The notes: generated by a model from the sequence alone, not told the origin. A stretch of DNA of 64,000 nt from Spiroplasma ixodetis Y32 (GCF_030316605.1 NZ_CP127039.1:434001-498000); one strand, 5' to 3'; positions 10,223-21,964 are shown, counted from the first letter of the stretch. Made by a program: numbers and translations.

Positions 10223-10822
10223 TTATAAATCAATTTTAATATCTTGACGATCGCTACCTGATGCAAGAAAGTAATCTTTTGAAACTAAATTTAATGTTGA
10301 TGCTACAACATTACTTGGAAAGGTTTTAATTTTACTATTGAACACCTTAACATTAGCATTATAGAATCTTCTAGCAGCAGCAATATTATCTTCACAATCT
10401 TTGGCACCTGATTGTAATTGTAAAACAGTAGTATTTGCTTTTAAATCAGGATAATTTTCTAATAAAGCATTAAATTTTCCAAAAGCTGCATTAAGTCCAC
10501 TATCTACTTTTGAAAGATCACTCATTGTTTCCATTTTTCCACTTCGTAAAGATACAACATCTGTTAATGTACTTTTTTCAAATTTCATATAACCTTTAGT
10601 AGCATCTACTAATTTTGTTAATAAATCAAAACGACGCTTTAATTGTACATCAATATCAGAAGCAGTTTCTTCAATTGATTGTTGTAATCTTAGAAAATTA
10701 TTACGAGAAACAATAAATAAAATTATTGGAAATATTAAAACAAAAGATAAATAAACCATAATTTTTCCAAATAGTGACGGTTGGGCAGTAAATGATTCAT
10801 TGCTTGGTTTAATTGTTGACAT
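10223..10822 (-). CDS. lemA: LemA family protein
   Basis: This 199-residue protein has an N-terminal transmembrane helix (about residues 22-42, IMVYLSFVLIFPIILFIVS). The LemA helical domain follows: RLQQSIEETASDIDVQLKRR, then DLLTKLVDATKGYMKFEKS, and the C-terminal YNANVKVFNSKIKTFPSNVV, closely matching the family motif YN..V..FN..I..FP. Start chosen at the ATG seven bases after AAGGAG (10822), not the upstream in-frame Met. LemA proteins are membrane-anchored four-helix proteins of unclear role, widespread in mollicutes. The gene is monocistronic here. Confidence 0.93.
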   Translation of the reverse strand: MSTIKPSNESFTAQPSLFGKIMVYLSFVLIFPIILFIVSRNNFLRLQQSIEETASDIDVQLKRRFDLLTKLVDATKGYMKFEKSTLTDVVSLRSGKMETMSDLSKVDSGLNAAFGKFNALLENYPDLKANTTVLQLQSGAKDCEDNIAAARRFYNANVKVFNSKIKTFPSNVVASTLNLVSKDYFLASGSDRQDIKIDL

Positions 10823-11278
10823 AATTTTCTCCTTTCTTATCAATATCTAATAACAAACTATGTTTAATAACTAGTCCATTCTTGGTAAGTTAAATATTAT
10901 TTACACACTAAACCATAATAATTTTACTATATTTTTAAATTTAAGTAATGTATTTTTTTAAGTTTTTATTTAAACTTATAATATTTTTATTTAAATTTAT
11001 ACTAAAATAATTACCTTTGCCAATAATAATATGATAAACTAAGGTAATATTAAAAACCTGAAAATTTTTTTTAATTTCTTCGGTGATATATAAATCAGAT
11101 AGTGAGGGCTCACTATTACCACTAGGATGATTATGAATACAAATTACTTTACTTGATTTATGAATAAGTGCCAGATGTAACATATCTTTAACATCAATTT
11201 TTATAGTATCATTAGTACCCTTATATAATAAATTTTGATGAATTAATTTATTTTGATTATTTAATAATAATAAATAAA

Positions 11279-12221
11279 GGCTTTTCTCCCTTTTTATGTA
11301 CTATTTTTAAATTTTATCACATAAATGCTGAGAAAAGCCTATCTACGGACTTCTCCCCACATTTTTAAATGAAACATAGCATTACAGTTTCAAAAGTAGG
11401 TATCTTGTTGAATTTATATGCAGCTTCTTTGGCATATAAATGAACATGATGTTTTGCAACTTTGATATGTGTTTTAAATGTTCTTCGTATATGTTTTCAT
11501 ACTGATTCAATTTGATTGGTATTTACGCCAATTTTTGAAACATAACCATCTTGATGGTTAACTGTTTTGTGATTAGGGAAAAGTGATTTGAAATCACGAT
11601 ATCCTTTTCAAGAATCGGTATGTACATCACACTTTGAAGAAATATGGTTTCTTGGAAACTGCAAAAGATTTTTACTTTTTGCGTTTTTGATTACTTTTAC
11701 AATTAAATTATTGGTTGTTTTTTCATAAATCCCAACAATTAATGTTTTATTTATCAAAGATCTTCCTTGTTTTTTAAAACCCATATGTGAAAGATACATT
11801 TCATCCATTTGCACTATGCCCTCAACAATAAATTGATGTTCTTGTTTGGCAATACGATTTCTGATTTGATGACCAATTCTTCAAGCAGTTTTCAAAGTCA
11901 CACCCAATTCTTTTGCAACATCAGTTGATGTAATTCCATTTTTGGTGTTTATTCATCTAAAGATGAGATAAAATCAAAATCTCAAAGGTGTTTGTGACTT
12001 GTAAAAAATGGTGCCATGAAGAATACTAAATGTTTGATGACATTTCAAACATCTTATTCTTCTTAAATTAGAAGTATTCAAACTTGTTCAAGAACACATG
12101 ATACATTTGTTTTTCTTCAAACTTGCTATATATTTTAAACAATCCTGTTCTGTTTGAAAAGCATTGTTGAACTCATTCAATTTCATTGTTTCCTCCACAA
12201 GTACATGTGGGGAGAAGTCCG
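11279..12221 (-). mobile_element. Family A (IS1595-like) insertion sequence in radC
   Basis: A complete copy flanked by the direct repeat TAAATAAA (11271-11278 and 12222-12229). Compound left hairpin end GGCTTTTCTCCC and right end CGGACTTCTCCCC (rc) are both present. Confidence 0.93.
11365..12186 (-). CDS. IS1595-family transposase
   Basis: A 273-residue ISXO2-like transposase. The zinc ribbon has Cys28, Cys31, Cys46 and Cys49; the HTH is around residues 80-103; catalytic D128 (QMDEMY), D191 (HTDSW) and E227 (NQIESVW) are present. Small differences from the other copies: Met104 is Ile, Glu107 is Gln, and the Ala before Arg in the FAR motif is Pro. Full length and probably active or recently active. 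Confidence 0.85.
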
Positions 12222-12762
12222 TAAATAAAAATGTTCTTGCGTTAAATTTTGATAATATGCATTAACTAAATTAAAAACATCTTCGGGAATAATAATTTTA
12301 AAATATTTTTTTGACTTTCAATAGTTCTTATTCTTTTTACTATTTCTAAACAACTTAAAATTTCTAAAGCCTTACTAACACCAATACCTTTAATACTCAT
12401 TAAAGATTTAATAGTTACTTTATTTAAATTTTCAAGACCATTAAAATTAGTAATTATTTCTTGCGCTAAAAATAATACATTTTTTTCTTTAGTTCCTGTT
12501 CGCAAAATAATTGCTAATAATTCATTATCACTAAGAGCGTCAAAGCCATATTTAATGGCTTTTTCTCTTGGTTTTTTTGTATTATTAAGTTCTTTAAAAT
12601 TGATAAAAGGTGGTATTAAATGTGTTAATTTTTCTTGAAATTTATTAAATTCATCTTTAATTTTTGCTAAATCTTTACTATCATCTTTAGAACTATCTCA
12701 TTTACTTTCAATACCACCTGGTAACTTAATACTGCCTGAAACACTATTTCATAAATTTTTAA

Positions 12763-13702
12763 CGGACTTCTCCCCACATGTACTTGTGGAGGAAACAATG
12801 AAATTGAATGAGTTCAACAATGCTTTTCAAACAGAACAGGATTGTTTAAAATATATAGCAAGTTTGAAGAAAAACAAATGTATCATGTGTTCTTGAACAA
12901 GTTTGAATACTTCTAATTTAAGAAGAATAAGATGTTTGAAATGTCATCAAACATTTAGTATTCTTCATGGCACCATTTTTTACAAGTCACAAACACCTTT
13001 GAGATTTTGATTTTATCTCATCTTTAGATGAATAAACACCAAACATGGAATTACATCAACTGATGTTGCAAAAGAATTGGGTGTGACTTTGAAAACTGCT
13101 TGAAGAATGGGTCATCAAATCAGAAATCGTATTGCCAAACAAGAACATCAATTTATTGTTGAGGGCATAGTGCAAATGGATGAAATGTATCTTTCACATA
13201 TGGGTTTTAAAAAACAAGGAAGATCTTTGATAAATAAAACATTAATTGTTGGGATTTATGAAAAAACAACCAATAATTTAATTGTAAAAGTAATCAAAAA
13301 CGCAAAAAGTAAAAATCTTTTGCAGTTTGCAAGAAACCATATTTCTTCAAAGTGTGATGTACATACCGATTCTTGAAAAGGATATCGTGATTTCAAATCA
13401 CTTTTCCCTAATCACAAAACAGTTAACCATCAAGATGGTTATGTTTCAAAAATTGGCGTAAATACCAATCAAATTGAATCAGTATGAAAACATATACGAA
13501 GAACATTTAAAACACATATCAAAGTTGCAAAACATCATGTTCATTTATATGCCAAAGAAGCTGCATATAAATTCAACAAGATACCTACTTTTGAAACTGT
13601 ATGCTATGTTTCATTTAAAAATGTGGGGAGAAGTCCATAGATAGGCTTTTCTCAGCATTTATGTGATAAAATTTAAAAATAGTACATAAAGGGAGAAAAG
13701 CC
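12763..13702 (+). mobile_element. Family A (IS1595-like) insertion sequence inside the leader-radC gene
   Basis: A complete copy flanked by ATTTTTAA (12755-12762 and 13703-13710), inserted after codon 40 of the double-glycine-leader gene. It points opposite to that gene and to the neighbouring copy at 11279. Confidence 0.93.
12798..13640 (+). CDS. IS1595-family transposase with altered C-terminus
   Basis: Identical in plan to the 273-residue transposase, but one A is missing near the end (CTGTATGC instead of CTGTAATGC). The last four residues are therefore replaced by a longer tail read through the internal end repeat to TAG, for 280 residues in total. Catalytic D128, D191 and E227 are intact, so it may still function. 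Confidence 0.75.
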
Positions 13703-13762
13703 ATTTTTAATAACAGGAATTGCTATCCCTGCTAACATGGCACCCATTAAAAATTGAGCAAA

Positions 13763-13822
13763 ACCACCACTAACTGCCTGACACTCTTGATTAGTCATTG
13801 GTTCTAAATCTTCTAAAATCAT
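13763..13822 (-). other. Double-glycine (C39-type) leader peptide coding segment
   Basis: Codons 1-20 of the radC-fused gene end in MTNQECQAVSGG. Numbered from the cut site, it has Met-12, Thr-11, Glu-8, Cys-7, Val-4, Gly-2 and Gly-1. This matches the leader consensus of class II bacteriocins and peptide pheromones (Leu-12, Ser-11, Glu-8, Leu-7, Ile/Val-4, Gly-2, Gly-1). The residues after it (FAQFLMGAMLAGIAIPVI) are hydrophobic and Gly/Ala-rich, as in exported peptides. A C39 peptidase exporter remnant lies at 28342. Confidence 0.65.
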
Positions 13823-13892
13823 ATTTATCAACCCCCCTAAAACTTATTTTTATTTAAAAAATAGTTTTTTTCCTTTTTAAATTTTATAAGTT

Positions 13893-14669
13893 TTAAAAAA
13901 AAGTAATAGGATTTTCTAAATTATATTTAAAAACTTTAACTTTTGTTGATAATTTTTCAATAAGTAATTGAAAAAGAAAATCAACAAATTTTTGTTCCAT
14001 ATAATGACCAACCAAAATAACATTAATTTTTCTATCTTTAGCTTCCATAATATAGTTTCATTTCATTTCTCCAGTAATTAATAAATCAATATTTCTAGAT
14101 AAACTACTAATAATATTACCACCAGCACCAGCAGATAAAGCAACAGTCACTATATTGTTATCACTCAATTTATTATCAACCAATTGTATATTTGCAACAT
14201 TAAAATATTTTTTTAAGTTATTAATCAATTCTTTTAATGGCATTTGTCTATCAAATTTACCAACTATTGCCAACTTTTCTTCATTAATAAAATGAATATT
14301 TTTAATTTTTAATTCTTTAGCCATCAACATATTCATACCTACTAATGATATATCAAAATTAGTATGTAATGAATATACATTAATATCTGCTATTAGTATT
14401 TTACTATATAATTCTTTTTTTCAATTTGAAATATTAGATTGATTAATATCTTTGGCAAAAACTAATGGATGATGAGAAATTATTAAATCAATATTATTAT
14501 TAATGGTCTCAGTTAAAACTTCATTAGTAACATCTAAACAAACTAAAATTTTATTAATATTGGTCTTTGTTTTTGATTTAATTTGTATTCCTGAAAAATC
14601 TCATTCACAAACATCTTTTAAAGGAAAATATGTTTCTAAAACATTAATTATATTATTGATAGTTAACAT
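13893..14669 (-). CDS. Nif3-like dinuclear metal-centre protein
   Basis: A 258-residue protein of the NIF3/YqfO (DUF34) family. It has the N-terminal metal-site motif IISHHPLVF, the central GVGM-like region (SLVGMNMLMAKEL) and the C-terminal VGHYMEQKFVDFL, which supply His and Glu ligands. The fold forms hexameric rings. The true function is unresolved, and a GTP-cyclohydrolase-like role has been proposed for relatives. It starts 8 bp after the rpoD stop, so it is the last gene of the glyS-dnaG-rpoD operon, an arrangement also seen in other Firmicutes and mollicutes. Confidence 0.9.
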
Positions 14670-14677
14670 TTTAACTA

Positions 14678-16030
14678 TTATCCTTTATAAAATTCTTTAA
14701 TATGTTTAGATTTAGACGGATGTTTTAATTTTCTAATTGCCTTTGCTTCTATTTGTCTAATTCTTTCTCTTGTAACAATAAATTCTTTACCAACTTCTTC
14801 TAGAGTTTTTGGAGAATCATACTTAGTAATATGACGATGAACAACCTTATCACTTAACAATTCTGTTTTATCTAAACTAGTATCATAGTGTAACTGTAAA
14901 TTATTAACTACTGTTTTTAATTCAGTAATTTCTTTTTCATCTTCACAAAGTTCTAGTAATCTTCTTAATTTTGTTGGTAAAATTCCAAAACGCATTCTAA
15001 TAACTTTTTCTTCTCGTTTTGTTAATACTTCAGCAAAAACACGATCCAATTGTTCTCTTAATCAATGTCTTTCAGCATATTCATCGGGGGATAGCATATT
15101 TTTATCTTTAATAAAATCACCAAAATGTGTATCATCTTCTTCACCAATTGGTTTTTCTAAAGATACTGGTTCAATAGCAAGTTTTTTAATTTCACGAACA
15201 CGATCGGCTGTCATGTTTTGTCCCATTTTATTGGCAATTTCCTCATGAGTAGGATCACGACCTAATTCTTGTGTTAAGTTTCTTTCAATTCTTGTTAGCT
15301 TATTAATTCTTTCAACCATATGAACAGGTACACGAACCATTTTACCTTGATCAGCTAAACTTCGTGTAATTGATTGTCTAATTCATCAAGTAGCATAAGT
15401 TGAAAATTTAAAACCACGGCGATAATCAAATTTATCAACTGCTTTAATAAGACCAATATTACCTTCTTCAATTAAATCAGCAAAATCTAAACCACGATTT
15501 AAATGTTTTCTAGCAACAGAAACTACTAATTTTAAATTTGATTTAATTAATTGCTCACGACCATATGTTCTTTCCTCAACATCTTTTGATTCTAACATTT
15601 TAGCATATTTAATTTCCTCACCTTGACTCAATATTTGACTTGTTCCCAAAATATTAAAATAAGACTTAATTCCATCTTTTCTTCTTGTATCATTAGAGAT
15701 CCCCATTGTATTTTTAAAACTCAAATCACTAACTAAAATATCAATATCTAAATCATCAGGTAATTGTTCATCATCAATATCGGGAAAATTAGCATCATCT
15801 TCAACTTCATCCATCAAAATATCAGTAAAGACTACTCCTTCTGTTTCTAACCGATCAAAAATTTCCTCAATCGTATCATCATCTAATTTTAAATGTGCAA
15901 ACTCTTTAATGACATCTTCATGTTTTAATTCTTTTGTTTGACTCTTTTCTAATTTTTTAATTAAATTACTTTCTACTTCATCTAAAGTTAAAAGTTTTTT
16001 CAATTTCGTTTTTTGTTGTATAGCAGCCAT
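14678..16030 (-). CDS. rpoD: RNA polymerase primary sigma factor
   Basis: A 450-residue sigma-70 factor. Region 1.1-like N-terminus; region 1.2/2.1 ([20 protein letters not shown]); region 2.2 ([20 protein letters not shown]); region 2.3-2.4 ([20 protein letters not shown], both W encoded by TGA); region 3 ([20 protein letters not shown]); region 4.2 HTH ([20 protein letters not shown]). It directs promoter recognition by core RNA polymerase. ATG at 16030 follows AAGGTG. It sits 32 bp after dnaG, the classic macromolecular-synthesis operon order. Confidence 0.98.
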
Positions 16031-16062
16031 ATTTTCACCTTTTCCTTAATTTATCATCATAC

Positions 16063-17838
16063 TTATTTTTTCTTTATTTTATTTTTTAATACTGATATTT
16101 CTTTTAATAACAATATTTGTTTTTCAATATTTTTTTCAGATTTCAATTTATCATTGATCATTTTTATTTCATAGTCAATTAGTTGATTATTGATAATTTT
16201 TAAGTAATCATTAATAATTTGAGGTTTTAAATCAAACTTTTTATTTTTATACTTATCAAGAAGTTTTTCTAAAATATTTAAAAGTGAATTACCTTTAAGT
16301 TCTTCTAAAATTAAATCAAAATTAATTGCTTCTATTTGATTATTTTGATATTTTTGACTAATTAAAAAGTATAAATTCATAAAATCTTGATTTGGAAAAA
16401 TAAATTTTTCTTTTTCTAAAATTAAATAAACATTTTTTGATAACATTACTAAAAAAATAAGTTGTTCTTGTGCTTCAAAAAAAATATTTTTTACTTCTAT
16501 TTTAGATTTATTTTTGATACTAAAAGTTGTAGTTACTAAATTATTATCAATATTTAAAATTTGTATTAAGTCTTTAGTGGATAAATTAGTTATTTTTGCT
16601 AACATATTTAAATAAAACTTTTGAGTAATAACATCATTGATTTTTGTTCAAATTGGAACTAATGATTTTAAAAATTCATTAAGTTCATAACTATCTTTTT
16701 TAATGCTATATTTAGTTAATGATAAATTAATTGCAAATTCAAAAGGATGAATGGTTTTTTTTATTATTTCATAAAATTTTTGAGGAAATTTATTTATTAA
16801 TTCATCAGGATCAAATTTAGTATCATTATTGATAATTTGTACTTTAAAATTATTTGATAATAAAACACTAGCTATTTTTAAAGATGCTATTTTTCCTGGT
16901 AAATCACCATCTAAAAAAATAATAATATTAGTAGTAATTTTTTTTAAAAGTAAAATATGTTCTTTTGTTAAATTTGTTCCCATTAAAGCAACAACATTTT
17001 TAATATTTTGATTATTTAGAGCAATAACATCCATAAAACCTTCAGTCAAATAAATAACTTCATTTTTTTTAATATAATTTTTAACATTATTAAAGTTATA
17101 TAAAATTTTACTTTTCTTAAAAAAATCTGTTTCTGGACTATTAATATATTTATAACTTTTATCTTTTCTATTATAATTTCTTGCAGAAAAACCAACACAA
17201 TCTCCATCTTCATCTTTAATAGCAAACATAATTCGATTTGAAAAGGTAGGAAGAAGTTGATCCTTATTATTAATTTTCATAAGTCCTAATTTTACAAATT
17301 CAATATTATCTTTATAACCTTGTGCATTAAGATAATCTATTAATTCATTATTAATAGGTGCATAACCAATATTAAAATATTTAATATTTTCAGTAGTAAT
17401 ATTACGATTTTGTAAATATTTCATTGCTTCTTGACCAATATCAGTTAGTAACTGATAACTAAAAAAATTCATTGCAATATTATTTAAAATTTTTAGTGGT
17501 TTTTTTTTAGTTTCAACATTAAATTCAGATAAATTAATATCAAACTCTTTTAAATTTAAATTAACATTATCTGCTGCTTCTTTAAGAGCATTAATAAAAT
17601 TAATATTTTTATATTTTTGTAAAAAAATAAAAACGTTTCCTTGTTCACCACAAGAAAAACATTTATAAATTTGTTTTTCTTGTGAAATTGATAATGAAGG
17701 AGTAGAGTCTTCATGGAAAGGACAGATAGCTCAAAAATTATTGCCTTTACGGATCAAATTTAAATATTTGCTCATAACTTCGACAATATTAATTTTTGCT
17801 TTAACTTTATTAATTTTTTTATTAAACTCGATATCCAT
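16063..17838 (-). CDS. dnaG: DNA primase
   Basis: A 591-residue primase that synthesises RNA primers at the fork. N-terminal CHC2 zinc-binding domain with C39-P-F-H42 and C60-F-S-C63; catalytic core; Toprim domain with EGFMDVIAL and the acidic FLDGDLPGK motif. A poorly conserved, Lys/Asn-rich C-terminal helicase-binding region completes it. Its start is 17 bp from the glyS stop. The whole frame is open only with TGA as Trp. Confidence 0.97.
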
Positions 17839-17854
17839 ATTTTTTCACACAATT

Positions 17855-19270
17855 CTAACAAATAATGTCTAATTTGTCATATAAATATTCTTTAAGTTGA
17901 TCAACTTTAACTATAACTTGATTTGTAGTATCACGTTCTCTAATTGTAACAGTACCTTTAGTTTTTGTCTCATAATCAATTGTTACACAATACATAGTAC
18001 CAATACCATCTTGATAACGATAAGATTTACCAACACTTGATGATGCTTCATAAATTACTCTTAATTGTGTTTTATTTAACATTTCAAAAATTTCATATGC
18101 CTCTTTACCCAATTTTGTTTTATTTAAAGACATAACAGCTACTTGATAAGGGCAAATACTCTTATTTAATTTTAACACTAACCGTTCTTTATTGTCTTTT
18201 AAAACTTCTTTTGTAAATGCTTCACAAACTAAAGCTAATAAAAGCCTTTCAACACCAATTGAAGGTTCAATAACTGAAGGAATAACCATTCTTTTTACTG
18301 TAACATTAGGATCTTGAATTTCAAAATTTACACCAGAATTCTCACTATGTTTTGTTAAATCATAATTCCCGCGATTAGTTATACCACATAATTCACTCAT
18401 ACCAAAAGGAAAATTATATTCAATATCAGTAGTTGCTAATGCATAATGTGCTAGTTGATTTTGTTCATGATTTTTAAATTTTATATTTTTTGAATTCAAT
18501 AAACCTACTAGAGAGAGAAATCCTTTACATTGATCAACTCAATAATTAAATCAAGTGTTATCATTTTTATCCTTTGGAATAAAGAAAAATTCTAATTCCA
18601 TTTGTTCAAATTCTCTAGTACGAAAAATAAAATTACCAGGAGTTATCTCATTTCTAAAACTTTTACCAATTTGACCAATACCAAATGGTACTTTTTTATT
18701 ACAACTATTTCTTACATTATTAAAATTTATAAATATTCCTTGTGCAGTCTCAGGTCTTAAATAAATTTTATTTTTATCTTCTTTTAAAACACCTTGATAT
18801 GTTTCAAACATTAATTGAAATTGTCTAACTTTAGTTCAATCTTCATTATTGCATTTAATACATTTAATATGATTTTGATTAATATATGTTTCTAATTTTT
18901 CATTACTTCAATTATCACAATTAATACTAGGAAAATAATGATTAATTAAATTATCAACTCGAAAGCGAGACTTACATTTTTTACAATCAATTAATGGATC
19001 ACTAAAATTACTCAAATGCCCTGAAGCTTCTCAAACTTTAGATTTCATAATAATTGAACTATCTAACCCAACATTGTATGGATTTTTTTCGACAAAAAAA
19101 ACTCATCAACTTTTCTTAATATTGTTTTTAAGTGCTACACCAAGCGGACCATAATCTCAACTATTAGCAAGACCTGAATAAATTTCTGATCCTTGAAAAA
19201 TAAAACCATTTTCTTTTAAATGAGTAATTATTTCCTTCATTGACTTATCATTGATAATTTTATTAATCAT
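17855..19270 (-). CDS. glyS: Glycyl-tRNA synthetase (single-chain, class II)
   Basis: A 471-residue homodimeric-type GlyRS. Motif 1 region near the N-terminus ([20 protein letters not shown]); motif 2 ([20 protein letters not shown]); EQMELEFF; motif 3 ([13 protein letters not shown]); C-terminal anticodon-binding domain ([11 protein letters not shown]). Cys pairs KKCKSRF and KCIKCNNED suggest a zinc-like insertion. Starts after GGAGGAGC. First gene of the glyS-dnaG-rpoD-nif3 operon, behind a TTGACA promoter. Confidence 0.97.
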
Positions 19271-19348
19271 TGCTCCTCCATTAATCATAAAAATTTTCTT
19301 AAATATCTTAAATAATACATAAAATCTCTAAAAAGAATAATCTTGTTA

Positions 19349-19379
19349 ATAATATGTTCATAGATATAGGTTTTGTCAA
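19349..19379 (-). promoter_or_regulatory. Sigma-A promoter of the glyS operon
   Basis: On the minus strand a perfect -35 TTGACA (19374-19379) is followed by CATATT at 17 bp spacing (overlapping TATTAT at 19 bp) as -10. It leaves about 80 nt of leader before the glyS start. I saw no clear T-box motif in the leader. Confidence 0.6.
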
Positions 19380-19432
19380 TCTATTATAGGTGTTATATAT
19401 TATTAAAAACAATATAACAACTACTTATTAAT

Positions 19433-20373
19433 GGCTTTTCTCCCTTTATGTACTATTTTTAAATTTTATCACATAAATGTTGAGAAAAGCCTATCTACGG
19501 ACTTCTCCCCACATTTTTAAATGAAACATAGCATTACAGTTTCAAAAGTAGGTATCTTGTTGAATTTATATGCAGCTTCTTTGGCATATAAATGAACATG
19601 ATGTTTTGCAACTTTGATATGTGTTTTAAATGTTCTTCGTATATGTTTTCATACTGATTCAATTTGATTGGTATTTACGCCAATTTTTGAAACATAACCA
19701 TCTTGATGGTTAACTGTTTTGTGATTAAGGAAAAGTGATTTGAAATCACGATATCCTTTTCAAGAATCAGTATGTACATCACACTTTGAAGAAATATGGT
19801 TTCTTGCAAACTGCAAAAGATTTTTACTTTTTGCGTTTTTGATTACTTTCACAATTAAATTATTGGTTGTTTTTTCATAAATCCCAACAATTAATGTTTT
19901 ATTTATCAAAGATCTTCCTTGTTTTTTAAAACCCATATGTGAAAGATACATTTCATCCATTTTCACTATGCCCTCAACAATAAATTGATGTTCTTGTTTG
20001 GCAATACGATTTCTGATTTCATGATCCATTCTTCAAGCATTTTTCAAAGTCACACCCAATTCTTTTGCAACATCAGTTGATGTAATTCCATGTTTGGTGT
20101 TTATTCATCTAAAGATGAGATAAAATCAAAATCTCAAAGGTGTTTGTGACTTGTAAAAAATGGTGCCATGAAGAATACTAAATGTTTGATGACATTTCAA
20201 ACATCTTATTCTTCTTAAATTAGAAGTATTCAAACTTGTTCAAGAACACATGATACATTTGTTTTTCTTCAAACTTGCTATATATTTTAAACAATCCTGT
20301 TCTGTTTGAAAAGCATTGTTGAACTCATTCAATTTCATTGTTTCCTCCACAAGTACATGTGGGGAGAAGTCCG
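19433..20373 (-). mobile_element. Family A (IS1595-like) insertion sequence in recO
   Basis: A complete 941-bp copy with direct repeats TTATTAAT on both sides (19425-19432, 20374-20381). Confidence 0.93.
19517..20338 (-). CDS. IS1595-family transposase
   Basis: A full-length 273-residue copy with zinc ribbon and D128, D191, E227. Differences from consensus are Gly105 to Asp and Gln126 to Lys, just before the catalytic Asp. It is in frame with recO through the open IS leader. Confidence 0.83.
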
Positions 20374-21064
20374 TTATTAATTTATTATTATATTTTTTAC
20401 AGTGGTTTTCTAAAATATTAAGAATTTTATTAAGTTCTTCTTTTTCAACTTTTCATTTATTAATATCTTGATAATTTAATAAATAAAGTTGATATATTTT
20501 TTTAAACAAAACAATGTCAAAATTAATTATAGCTAATTTTAAAGAACAATTTTTACAAAAAACACCACCCAAATCATAATTAATTAAATACAAATTAGTT
20601 ATTTGATTACAATTAATACAATTAGTAAAGTTAAACTGAATTCCTTGAAATATTAAACTATGAAATAAGAAAAAAACATAAACTTTCTTAAAGTTACTAT
20701 TTATCATTAACTGTTCATATAAATTAAATAAAAAAGAAAAGATATTTTTATTATTAATACCAATTTTTTCTAAATAATTAATAATTATCTTGTTAAAACT
20801 TTTAATCAATTGATAAATTTTTTCATTTATAAAACTATTAAAACTTTTTATTTTTTTATATGTTATACATAAGTTTGAACAATCATAATTTTGATTAAAA
20901 ATAAAAATTCAATAATCTAAAAGACTATATTTATTTAAATTGATTTTTATTTCTGGTAAAGAAACTATTTTAACACCATAATTTGATGTTAAAATAGTAA
21001 CATTATTTATTAATTTAATGTAGTTAATGTTTAAAATCAAACCAGTATCAATATTAAACATATT

Positions 21065-21961
21065 TTAACTATAACCTAACTCTTTTAATTTTCTAGGATT
21101 ATTTCTTCAATCAGGTATTACTTTTACAAAAGTTTTTAATATAATATGAGAATCAAAAATACTTTCTAAATCTGTTCTAGCTCTTATTCCAATTTCTTTA
21201 ATCATACTACCTTCTTTACCAATAATAATTCCTTTTTGTGAGTCTCGTTCAACAACAATAACAGCATTAATATCAGTAATATTAGTATTTGGATTATAAT
21301 TAATACTTTCAATTAATACTGCTACACTATAAGGAATTTCTTCTTCTGTTAAATTTAAAATTTTTTCACGAATAATTTCCTTAATTAAAGTATTATCTGA
21401 AACATCATCGTTATTTTCGATTAAATAATTCTTTTCACCAATTGGTAAATACTCATATAGTTTTTTCAATAATATATCTAAGTTCATTTCTTTTATAGCA
21501 GAAATTGGAATTATTTCTTTAAATGGTAATAAATCTTTTCACTCATTAATTTTATCCATTAATTTTTCTTTTGTTACTAAATCAACCTTAGTTAATAAAA
21601 GTAGAATAGTTGTATTTACCCTTTCTGATAATAATTTAATAATATGTTTATCGCTATTTCCAATGTATTCATTACATGGCGCTAACAAACAAATAATGTT
21701 AGTTTCTTTAGTGGCACGGTTAGCATCACGATTCATCATTCGTCCAAGTTGGTTATTATGTTTATGAATGCCGGGAGTATCAAAAAATATGATTTGCATA
21801 TCATTACTATTATAAATACCTTGAATTTGATTTCTGGTTGTTTGTGGTTTATTAGACACAATTGCCTTTTTTTCTTGAAGAATGGTATTTAATAAAGTTG
21901 ATTTTCCAACATTACTTCTACCAATAAAACTAACAAAACCTGATTTAAAATTATTAGTCAT
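21065..21961 (-). CDS. era: GTPase Era
   Basis: A 298-residue Ras-like GTPase with a C-terminal KH domain, which binds the 3' end of 16S rRNA and helps 30S assembly. G1 GRSNVGKST (residues 14-22), G2 region NKPQTTRNQIQG, G3 DTPGIH, G4 TKVD; KH motif VVERDSQKGIIIGKEGSMIK. Ends PRKLKELGYS. Start is 3 bp after the cdd stop and the stop is 4 bp before recO, so the genes are tightly coupled. Confidence 0.97.
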
Positions 21962-21964
21962 AAA

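Larger units (their letters stand above)
10941..13822 (-). pseudogene. radC: Double-glycine peptide fused to RadC, broken by two IS1595-like copies
   Basis: Removing two family A elements with their 8-bp duplications (TAAATAAA and ATTTTTAA) restores one gene. It starts at ATG 13822 after AGGGGGG with a 20-residue double-glycine leader, then a hydrophobic Gly/Ala segment, then about 45 polar residues. The RadC core follows (PREKAIKYGFDALSDNELLA, helix-hairpin-helix ISIKGIGVSKA region) and the JAB/MPN metal site HNHPSG near 11120. A one-base shift in an A/T run near 12305 separates the N- and C-terminal halves, so it is dead even without the insertions. RadC-like proteins are JAB-domain proteins of uncertain function. 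Fusion to a leader peptide is not usual and may reflect deletion between two neighbouring genes. Confidence 0.8.
19393..21061 (-). pseudogene. recO: DNA repair protein RecO, tail split by an IS1595-like copy
   Basis: Starts at 21061 four bases after the era stop. It has an N-terminal OB-type region and a central zinc motif with two Cys pairs (CINCNQ and VFCKNC), as in Firmicutes RecO. Family A inserted 12 codons before the end (target ATTAATAA on this strand). Without it the protein would be 239 residues, ending SSCYIVFNNI. With the IS, translation runs in frame into the IS leader (TDFSPHVLVEETMK) and on through the transposase. As only the extreme C-terminus is changed, residual function is possible. 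Confidence 0.8.
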
